NCBI GenBank assembly: GCA_903879995.1
Contig: CAIRNW010000372.1
Span: 1 to 12,962, forward strand
DNA length: 12,962 nt
Direction: 5' to 3'
Source: an uncultured Bacteroidota bacterium
GTDB taxonomy: Bacteria > Bacteroidota > Bacteroidia > Chitinophagales > Chitinophagaceae
Numbering within the stretch: position 1 is the stretch's first letter; the number at the start of each line of letters is the position of its first letter. The translations under genes and the position numbers were made by a program. The notes below the pieces were generated by a model. That model saw nothing but the letters and a program-made list of their open reading frames with translations. It was not told the DNA's origin and did no database searches. Positions 7,017-12,962 of this stretch are shown piece by piece.

Positions 7017-8039
7017 TCAACGAAAGGTTGGACAAAGAGACTGTTGTCTGTTGCCCCGATAAGGGTTTGCAATACCTTGTTTGGTGATAGATAATTCAAA
7101 AGCACCTCTCCTGTTATTAAAATTTTTTAGCGAAGAGGCGGTAACATCATAGCTAAATGTAAACTGAAGTTGCCGGATTCCTAACCCAATCTGGGGGATT
7201 AAAGATTCACTGATTCGATAATAGGCTCCGGCCGAAAGTGTATATTCACCATCCCCTGAAACATTGTACAAGGCAGCTAAACCAGCCACGCCTTCCCAAG
7301 CACTGGCTTGACGGGAGTAGTAAATATTGGGCTGAACTATTAATTGATCATTCACCTTGAAACTCGCATTCAAAAAACCATTGTAGCGAACCGCAACTCG
7401 GTTATCTATACCAGCGGCATTGGCCCAAAAACTTTCAATGGGCCTATTAAGGTGCATAGCAGAAAATCCTGCATTGATATATACGGACGAACTTGGGAAG
7501 TAGGCATAATTCACACCCACTTGCAAGTCCAGGTAATTAGTTTGATTAGCTGCCAACAAAGGCGCTTGTGCACTTTGATGCACATCAAAAAACTGACCAT
7601 TCCACTGAGAGGGGAAAGTGAGATTGGACGTATTGATTCTTTTGTTGGCCCAACCCACATTAAAACCAAGACTTACCAGACTTCCGTTGTTGATCATTTG
7701 ATGGTAAGCTAAAGAGCCATATACTTTGGTAGAGGTGAGTACACTGGAGCCGGCAACATCTCTCAAAATCAACCCGCCAGCACCCAGCCAACCAGTTTCC
7801 TCCCTGTTTTGTAACAATTGCCAATCACCATATGCACTCATCGTTTTATAAGGAAACGCAGAAATTGACGCCCATTGATTTCTATAGTTAATTCCCATCC
7901 GATAATCGCCATCCGGAATAAATCCGGTGTTAGCAGGATTAATCAGCAACGGGGTTTGCATAAACTGAGAAAAATGAAGATCCTGACCCTGTACGTGCAA
8001 GGTCAAAAAGAAAATTACTATGGTCAGAAAACGCTTCAT
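7017..8039 (-). CDS. Type IX secretion system PorP/SprF-family outer-membrane protein
   Basis: Outer-membrane barrel of the PorP/SprF family. By family knowledge these associate with the T9SS/gliding machinery, and type-B (CHU_C) cargo often needs a dedicated PorP/SprF partner encoded next to it. The 340-residue length is typical. Residues 1-19 form a signal peptide (KRFLTIVIFFLTLHVQGQ), followed by the family signature DLHFSQFMQTPLLINPANTG and YRNQWASI. Later strands include YINAGFSAMHLNRPIESF, QLIVQPNIYYSRQ and SLIPQIGLGIRQLQFTFSYD, then a C-terminal FELSITKQG strand. I start at the ATG at 8039; the preceding in-frame codon is a TTG at 8042, a much less likely start. It lies seven bases after the stop of the T9SS cargo gene, so the two are almost certainly one transcript and a functional pair. 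Confidence 0.92.
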   Translation of the reverse strand: MKRFLTIVIFFLTLHVQGQDLHFSQFMQTPLLINPANTGFIPDGDYRMGINYRNQWASISAFPYKTMSAYGDWQLLQNREETGWLGAGGLILRDVAGSSVLTSTKVYGSLAYHQMINNGSLVSLGFNVGWANKRINTSNLTFPSQWNGQFFDVHQSAQAPLLAANQTNYLDLQVGVNYAYFPSSSVYINAGFSAMHLNRPIESFWANAAGIDNRVAVRYNGFLNASFKVNDQLIVQPNIYYSRQASAWEGVAGLAALYNVSGDGEYTLSAGAYYRISESLIPQIGLGIRQLQFTFSYDVTASSLKNFNNRRGAFELSITKQGIANPYRGNRQQSLCPTFR

Positions 8040-8046
8040 CAATCTT

Positions 8047-11000
8047 TTAGCGAATTAATGTTATATCCCCTTTTTTAGTAAGGATTCTTCCATCAAAAAA
8101 TTCAACCACTAATGTATACATGTACACATCCATCGGCTGTAAAACACCTTTGAACTTACCATCCCACCCTATGGATTGATCACTAGTTTCAAATACTTTC
8201 TGACCCCACCGGTTCCAGATCTCCCATTTAAGTTTTACCATACCAAAACCCTTTACCTGTATAATACTATTGACATCACCGCTTTGAGGTGTAAATGCAG
8301 AAGGCACATCCACCAAAGGATTAATTGCAGCATCGACTGTTCTACAAAAAACACGAGGGCAATCCAATTGATTATATGCGGTCAAACAAACTTGAAAAGA
8401 TCCGGCAGCTCTGTATTGATAAGTGAAGGGCAATCTTGAAGTAGTCAGCAAGCTATCCCCGTTTCCAAATGTCCACTTAAAGCGAATAGCATCAGGGCTG
8501 GATTGGTTGGTGAAAGTATGGGGAGTATTCGGTACCGGGGTGAGTGGTGAAAAACTAAAATTAGATTGTGGTGCATCTAATACTTGTATGGTAAATCGAG
8601 CTGTATCGGTAAGGTTACAAGTATTGGGATTGTTAGCAATTAAAAGTACTTGATAGGTGCCCGGTGATGTATAGGTATGGGTTGGCGTGGCTTGCGAAGA
8701 GGAATTACCATCCCCAAATATCCATTGATATGTTTGTGCAGCTGTAGAAGCATTACTGAACGCTGCGTCATAAGGAGCACAACCAATTGAACCAGTGGTA
8801 AAGGCCGCCTTCACGTTTTCAGCAACGGTTACGGTAATTCGCAAAGAGTCGGGTGCATTGCAATAAGTAGTGTCTACTAAATAAAGTGTAACAGGATAAC
8901 TTCCAGGAGCAGCATAACTATGTTGAACAGGGCCTGGACCCGCTGTGACAAGAGCTGATCCATCCCCAAAATTCCAAACAAAAGAATTAGCCCGAAATGG
9001 ATATCCTGGTAGTGTGGTAGATAAATTATCAAATCGATAATTGAAGGAAGTACAGGGGGGTAACTTAACAGGATTGAAATTCAAGTTTGCCTCAATGTTG
9101 CCTACCCTGATTTGCACGTAGGAGGTATCTTTTCCATTACAGGAAGCTGGATCTGTGGCAATCAACATTACTCGATAAGTCCCTACAGCAGAAAACGTGT
9201 GTGTATTGTTAGGTGTATTGGTAGTGACGCGAGGTGAGCCGTCTCCAAAGTCCCATTCATAGGTCTGTGCATTTCCCACGGTGTCACGAAAAGCAACAGT
9301 TAACGGAACACAACCCAGAGTATCACCCGCCACATTATTAATACTGGATCGAATAGCACTTTGAACCCCCGCTAAATTCATGGCAATTTTTACCATCGTT
9401 AAACTACAACCTGCACCGCTCGAACTGTTAGTAGTTGACCAAGCACCTGCTGTAACCGGATAATTAGGACGAGGCCCATTACCGATTGAACAGTTTCCAC
9501 AAATTGCCTGATAAATTGCCCCACTACGATCAAATCGGCTAGTGCCACCATCCACGTGATCATTTCCTCCGTTGACAGTGTTATCCTCTCCAAAAAAACT
9601 ACCGAACAATTGACCGCTTGCGTCTTTCTTCAATACAAAAAAGTAAAAATCTTTCCCATCGGTATTTGATTTGAATGCATCGGGTGTAACAGGAAGCCCC
9701 GCCGTTCCAGCGCTGGTAAATCCGGATCCAAATCCAGTTCCACCCCAGCCGGACATATATACATTTTCACAACGATCCACTAAAAAAGCAACCGGTGAAA
9801 TATTTGGAATCACAGAACCAGAACCAAAAGCAGTGGAATAAACAAATGCAGAGAGGTCAGGTTGCAGCTTTGCAATAAACTGCTTACCTGAAGGATTATT
9901 AAATACAGCATTCTGAATTGGCCAAGACCCAGTAGTTTGTCCCATTATATAGGGAAACCCATTCACGTCAAACTGTACTCCAAATACCTGATCAATAGCA
10001 GCAGTGCCTACAAAGGTAGTACGCAAGCGCTGAGTACCATCCGAAGAGATAATTGTTAAATATCCATCAATCGTTCCTCCTAAAGCAGGACCAATAACTG
10101 TACCCGTTTGTGTGGCAGGAATTAAATTAGGACTTTCCGTACCGCCCCCCAGGTATACATTGCCATTGCTGGGGTTCACAGATAAAACATAACCAGCATC
10201 ATTAGCAGACCCTCCAAAAAAACTTGCAAAAAGAAGTGTTGAAAGATTATTGGAAAATTTGAGTACTACGGCATCCTGTAAGCCTCCTCCAAAATTTGTT
10301 TGGAAAGCGCCGGTAGTAACAGGAAATTTTACAGATCCTGGTGTTATACCCCCTGATTGCGAATGTGAGGTGATCCAAACATTGCCGGCCTGATCAAGTA
10401 TAATCTCTCCCCTTCCATCATCTCCATAATTTCTTTGCAAGGAATTCAAGGCACGCGTAGTGGCAATATTGACGCCATCGGCACTGCTTCCTCCAATTTT
10501 ACGCGCCCCTAGTAAAGCAGTGCCTGTTGGATTTATTTTAGCGACTACAATATCAAAGCCGTCTCCTGCCAATGTGCCATTACCAATCACTGGAAAACCT
10601 GTGGCCGTGTTCGGAGAATTAGTTCGTCCTGTTAAATATAAATTTTGTTGTCCGTCTACTACCAAACTATGCGGCTGCTCATTGCCGGATCCTCCCAAGT
10701 AAGTAGCCCAAATCCTATTGCTGCCATCAGGGCTAAGCTTTATTAAACACATGTCTGTTTCACCACCTTGGAAATTGGATTGGATAGCCCCCAGCGTGGT
10801 GGGGAATCGACCGGCATCATTGAATACAATTCCACCTGCAAACAAACTGCCATCAGGACCATAGGTTGCCGTAAATCCCCAGTTATCGGCCGTGCTTCCT
10901 GAGAATGAACAAAAAATAATGGAAGGGTCAATTACCAAAGGTTGTGATCTGTCATAATCACCCACTTCAAATTGAAGCAATTGTCCTTTCAACTTATAAC

Positions 11001-11658
11001 GACAGGTAATAGCTGCTCTCCCGTCAGCAGTTGGCTGATAGGTGTATGGAGATGATTCACGAAAAGTACCCAGCGAGGTTTGAATCACCAGTTCTTTATT
11101 TTTCACAGCTAACCCATCTACCCCTTTGTACTGTATTAAAATATCTTCCACCCGTCCACCCGGTTTTATCAGGAAATCATACTTGAGCGTGCCTTGATCG
11201 GTGTAATAGCGAACATCAATATTGGGATAGACTTCCTTGACAGTAACCGCTTGAACAATGGAGCATCCACTTGCCCATTTGGAAGAATCACTTCCTAAAA
11301 AATAATTGTTATAGGTAGACAATTTTTTTTCCGGGAATAAGATGGAATTCGTTTTTTGTTCCTGACCCTCTTTTGTTAAAAACGTAACCTCCCAGGCATG
11401 AGAACGAATAGTAAAAGAATCATCGGAATGATGTTTTGCAGCTTGTAATCGTAGTAGGTCTGATGGGTTATGTTGTAAAATAGTATGTCCACGATCCTGA
11501 AGAAAGAAAACACCATTTGATACCTCACCTCGATACCGTATAGTTGCATCCCATTGCCCTTTATTCTCCACAAATTGAATAGCTTCTTGGGCATGCAATA
11601 ATGGACCCATCAGTGCCAGGAGAAGTCCAATATTCAATATGGAAAATAAAAGTCGCAA
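8047..11658 (-). CDS. T9SS type-B cargo: DUF7948-like, SBBP beta-propeller, four PKD domains, CHU_C sorting domain
   Basis: Large secreted or surface-attached protein of 1203 residues. Signal peptide 1-23 (ends LLHAQ). Residues about 28-245 (FVENKGQWDATIRYRGEV to PLVIDPSIIF) match the DUF7948-type head of SBBP proteins. About 246-765 holds roughly six propeller-blade repeats (FPVTTGAFQTNFGGG, then VVLKFS, FASFFGGS and VYLGGGTESPN). Four PKD domains lie near 781-853, 868-948, 959-1028 and 1033-1110, each with a W(D/N/I/T)FG(D/N)G core. The C-terminus (1116-1203: VPSAFTPQSGDVN, IWNRWGQKVFETSD, GWDGKFKGV, VYMYTLVVEFFDG, GDITLIR) is the gliding-motility-associated C-terminal/CHU_C domain, the type-B T9SS signal. 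The protein is probably an adhesin or matrix protein; no enzymatic domain is seen. The start is TTG: an in-frame TAA lies 9 bases upstream, and the first ATG (residue 17) would destroy the signal peptide. Confidence 0.93.
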   Translation of the reverse strand: MRLLFSILNIGLLLALMGPLLHAQEAIQFVENKGQWDATIRYRGEVSNGVFFLQDRGHTILQHNPSDLLRLQAAKHHSDDSFTIRSHAWEVTFLTKEGQEQKTNSILFPEKKLSTYNNYFLGSDSSKWASGCSIVQAVTVKEVYPNIDVRYYTDQGTLKYDFLIKPGGRVEDILIQYKGVDGLAVKNKELVIQTSLGTFRESSPYTYQPTADGRAAITCRYKLKGQLLQFEVGDYDRSQPLVIDPSIIFCSFSGSTADNWGFTATYGPDGSLFAGGIVFNDAGRFPTTLGAIQSNFQGGETDMCLIKLSPDGSNRIWATYLGGSGNEQPHSLVVDGQQNLYLTGRTNSPNTATGFPVIGNGTLAGDGFDIVVAKINPTGTALLGARKIGGSSADGVNIATTRALNSLQRNYGDDGRGEIILDQAGNVWITSHSQSGGITPGSVKFPVTTGAFQTNFGGGLQDAVVLKFSNNLSTLLFASFFGGSANDAGYVLSVNPSNGNVYLGGGTESPNLIPATQTGTVIGPALGGTIDGYLTIISSDGTQRLRTTFVGTAAIDQVFGVQFDVNGFPYIMGQTTGSWPIQNAVFNNPSGKQFIAKLQPDLSAFVYSTAFGSGSVIPNISPVAFLVDRCENVYMSGWGGTGFGSGFTSAGTAGLPVTPDAFKSNTDGKDFYFFVLKKDASGQLFGSFFGEDNTVNGGNDHVDGGTSRFDRSGAIYQAICGNCSIGNGPRPNYPVTAGAWSTTNSSSGAGCSLTMVKIAMNLAGVQSAIRSSINNVAGDTLGCVPLTVAFRDTVGNAQTYEWDFGDGSPRVTTNTPNNTHTFSAVGTYRVMLIATDPASCNGKDTSYVQIRVGNIEANLNFNPVKLPPCTSFNYRFDNLSTTLPGYPFRANSFVWNFGDGSALVTAGPGPVQHSYAAPGSYPVTLYLVDTTYCNAPDSLRITVTVAENVKAAFTTGSIGCAPYDAAFSNASTAAQTYQWIFGDGNSSSQATPTHTYTSPGTYQVLLIANNPNTCNLTDTARFTIQVLDAPQSNFSFSPLTPVPNTPHTFTNQSSPDAIRFKWTFGNGDSLLTTSRLPFTYQYRAAGSFQVCLTAYNQLDCPRVFCRTVDAAINPLVDVPSAFTPQSGDVNSIIQVKGFGMVKLKWEIWNRWGQKVFETSDQSIGWDGKFKGVLQPMDVYMYTLVVEFFDGRILTKKGDITLIR
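8329..9318 (-). repeat. Four tandem PKD-domain repeats within the cargo gene
   Basis: Four diverged repeats of about 70-80 codons. Cores read YEWDFGDGS, FVWNFGDGS, YQWIFGDGN and FKWTFGNGD, each followed by a HTF/HSY/HTY/YQY strand, an (A/S)xG(T/S)(Y/F) turn, and a YRVMLIA-like strand. At DNA level the core recurs as a CCATCCCCAAA-like string (near 8710, 8961; diverged at 8460 and 9240). Repeats 1-3 each carry two cysteines at equivalent places. PKD folds are beta-sandwich spacers common in T9SS adhesins. Confidence 0.85.
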
Positions 11659-11667
11659 CTGGAGTGT

Positions 11668-11681
11668 TTACTTTAAAGTAA
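11668..11681. promoter_or_regulatory. Perfect 14-base palindrome upstream of the T9SS cargo start
   Basis: TTACTTTAAAGTAA is identical to its reverse complement and ends 9 bases before the TTG start codon of the cargo gene. Directly upstream on the minus strand is TAAATTCG (11689 to 11682), a one-mismatch match to the -7 consensus TAnnTTTG, with only a T-run and no TTG at the -33 distance. A palindrome covering the expected transcription start could be a dimeric repressor's operator. AT-rich palindromes of this size also arise by chance. Confidence 0.35.
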
Positions 11682-11705
11682 CGAATTTAGAGGCCACCGG
11701 TTGGG

Positions 11706-11738
11706 AAAAAACTGTTAAGAACAGGTATTCTCCCTGTT
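11706..11738 (-). terminator. Weak terminator/overlapping hairpins after recG
   Basis: In the minus-strand RNA three short segments occur in order: AACAGG (11738-11733), CCTGTT (11725-11720) and AACAG (11716-11712), the last followed at once by six U (11711-11706). Segment 2 can pair with segment 1 (6 bp, 7-base loop) or with segment 3 (5 bp, 3-base loop, then the U-tract). The second pairing has intrinsic-terminator form and would end the recG transcript before the cargo gene. The stems are short and only partly GC, so efficiency is doubtful. Confidence 0.4.
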
Positions 11739-11782
11739 TTTGACGATTGAATGACTGATTTGTTTAAGAAACGTCAAATTGG

Positions 11783-12962
11783 CTAGGATATTTTACTCCA
11801 ATTGACAGGCCCTTTCTGTTGCTGCAAATAAGCCCTCAACAACTGATTTTCAGGCTTTACAAGGGTGGGATCCAGATCCAAAATACGAGCGGCCTGCTCA
11901 CGGGCAAATTCCAAAAGTGGACGATCCTGTATTACACTAGCCAACTTAAAATTTAATGCTCCGCTTTGCCGGGTTCCTTCTATTTCACCGGGTCCTCTCA
12001 ATTGAAGATCCTTTTCAGCAATCTCAAAGCCACTGGCTGTTTGTACCATGATCTTCATTCGCTCTTTAGCCTCCTTCCCAATTGAAGGTGGAGTAAGCAA
12101 TATGCAATAACTTTTTTCGGCACCGCGTCCTACACGACCTCTAAGTTGATGTAATTGGGATAATCCAAACTTTTCTGCACTCTCTATCATCATTACGGTG
12201 GCATTAGGCACATTCACCCCTACTTCAATAACAGTAGTGGCAACCATTATTTGGGTATCGCCACTCACAAAACGCTGCATGTTGGCTTCTTTTTGTCCAG
12301 CTGGTTGACGACCATGCACCATGCTAATCCAGTAATTGGGCTCCGGAAAAAATGCTTTTACTTCCTCATATCCCTTCATTAGATTTTCATAATCCAATTT
12401 TGCGCTCTCCTCAATCAACGGATAAATTATATAGATCTGCCTTCCCTTGGCAATTTCTGTTCTGATAAATTCCATCACGCGACTCCGATCTCTTTCATAA
12501 CGATGTACGGTTTGAATGGGTTTACGTCCGGGAGGCAGTTCATCAATCACGCTATAATCAAGATCTCCATAGGCGGTCATCGCAAGCGTACGCGGAATTG
12601 GGGTTGCGGTCATTACTAAAATATGGGGAGGCACTTCGGCTTTTTTCCAGAGGCGTGCCCGTTGTGCTACGCCAAACCGATGTTGTTCGTCTATCACTAC
12701 CAATCCCAGCTTTTTAAATTGCACCGTTTCTTCAATCAATGCATGCGTACCCACCAACAATGAAAGAGATCCCTCCTCGAGCGCTGCTAATAACTTTTTG
12801 CGCTCGGCCGTTTTAGTAGAACCGGTTAATAAAGCAACGGATAAGCCGATAGTTGACAGCGAAGTTTGGATAGAAGCAAAATGTTGTTGCGCCAAAATTT
12901 CAGTGGGCGCCATGATACATGCCTGATATCCATTATCCACGGCTAATAACATAGCCAGTAAC
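11783..12962 (-). CDS. recG: ATP-dependent DNA helicase RecG (partial, 5' end beyond window)
   Basis: Cytosolic superfamily-2 helicase that remodels stalled replication forks and Holliday junctions. The window contains the last 392 complete codons. The reading frame stays open through 12962, so the visible Met at 12952 is internal and the N-terminal wedge domain and Walker A motif lie beyond the edge. Counting from that Met, motif Ia is APTEILAQQH at 15-24, then LLVGTHALIEE at 65-75, the DEQH box with HRFG at 88-94, TATPIPRTLAM at 115-125, VATTVIEVGVNVPNAT at 237-252, and motif VI QLRGRVGRG at 269-277. The family-specific C-terminal segment reads LQLRGPGEIEGTRQSG at 316-331, followed by the TRG-like region (ALNFKLASVIQDRPLLEFAR). 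These distinguish RecG from Mfd and PriA. The protein ends WSKIS with TAG at 11785-11783. The visible part is intact. Confidence 0.97.
   Translation of the reverse strand, partial: LLAMLLAVDNGYQACIMAPTEILAQQHFASIQTSLSTIGLSVALLTGSTKTAERKKLLAALEEGSLSLLVGTHALIEETVQFKKLGLVVIDEQHRFGVAQRARLWKKAEVPPHILVMTATPIPRTLAMTAYGDLDYSVIDELPPGRKPIQTVHRYERDRSRVMEFIRTEIAKGRQIYIIYPLIEESAKLDYENLMKGYEEVKAFFPEPNYWISMVHGRQPAGQKEANMQRFVSGDTQIMVATTVIEVGVNVPNATVMMIESAEKFGLSQLHQLRGRVGRGAEKSYCILLTPPSIGKEAKERMKIMVQTASGFEIAEKDLQLRGPGEIEGTRQSGALNFKLASVIQDRPLLEFAREQAARILDLDPTLVKPENQLLRAYLQQQKGPVNWSKIS

Noticed and set aside
7344..7712. 122-codon open frame on the plus strand
   Set aside because: It is antisense to the PorP/SprF gene, whose protein shows clear family signatures; it has no start context or domain of its own.
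8040..8042. TTG as start of the PorP/SprF gene
   Set aside because: An ATG follows immediately at 8039 and gives the same signal peptide; there is no reason to prefer the TTG.
8329..9318. Repetitive-looking strings as a CRISPR or mobile repeat
   Set aside because: They are diverged coding repeats of PKD cores in frame, with no constant repeat-spacer pattern.
9399..9593. 64-codon minus-strand frame inside the cargo gene
   Set aside because: It is a shifted frame within the propeller region, and the main frame is uninterrupted over 1203 codons.
12950..12952. ATG as the true start of recG
   Set aside because: The frame continues to the window edge with LLA before it, and the Met falls just after where motif I should be, so it is internal.
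1..12962. Defence system, phage or integrative element
   Set aside because: No integrase, transposase, toxin-antitoxin, restriction or phage-like genes, no tRNA or direct repeats at boundaries; all genes read as standard chromosomal Bacteroidota genes.

Overview
The window looks like ordinary chromosome of a Bacteroidota bacterium, probably of the Chitinophagaceae/Sphingobacteriales type. The evidence is a type IX secretion (T9SS) cargo protein with a C-terminal CHU_C-type sorting domain followed directly by a PorP/SprF-family gene, a carboxypeptidase-regulatory-like domain on a surface protein, lipid-free signal peptides ending in AQ, almost no Shine-Dalgarno sequences, and promoter-like elements matching the Bacteroidota consensus (TTG, about 17-23 bases, TAnnTTTG). 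The genus cannot be read from the sequence. Coding density is very high. Every gene except one lies on the minus strand, no gene-free stretch exceeds about 125 bases, and I see no RNA genes, insertion sequences, CRISPR arrays or defence islands.

Reading along the minus strand (right to left), the window opens with the C-terminal two thirds of recG, cut by the right edge (11783-12962). A 124-base gap follows, holding short overlapping hairpins with a U-tract and a perfect 14-base palindrome. Next is a 1203-residue secreted T9SS cargo (8047-11658, TTG start) made of a DUF7948-like head, a SBBP-type beta-propeller, four PKD domains and a CHU_C sorting domain. Seven bases later starts its PorP/SprF partner (7017-8039), then an FAD-linked glycolate/lactate-type oxidase (5565-6968), whose 3' end overlaps the start of a small outer-membrane-barrel-like protein (4934-5584). 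That barrel gene runs convergently into the only plus-strand gene, a LOG-family phosphoribohydrolase (4440-4976), overlapping it by 43 bases.

The left part begins with a sodium:solute symporter (2856-4370), transcribed divergently from the LOG gene. A compact run follows: O-methyltransferase (2178-2819, GTG start), glucosaminidase with a LysM-like tail (1250-2176), hpt (696-1229) and the N-terminus of a YfbK-type von Willebrand A protein (1-661, cut by the left edge). Gaps here are 36, 1, 20 and 34 bases, and a perfect TACCTTTG -7 element in the 36-base gap is a good candidate promoter for the last four genes.

Functionally this is housekeeping (DNA repair, purine salvage, nucleotide clean-up, oxidation of hydroxy acids, solute uptake) mixed with cell-envelope and surface functions (T9SS cargo and its partner, peptidoglycan hydrolase, outer-membrane barrel, vWA protein). 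I found no convincing previously undescribed system. The points most worth a second look are the cargo/PorP pair with its unusual TTG start and leader, the paired cysteines in its PKD domains, the post-barrel tail created in the convergent overlap, and the domain combination of the edge-truncated vWA protein.
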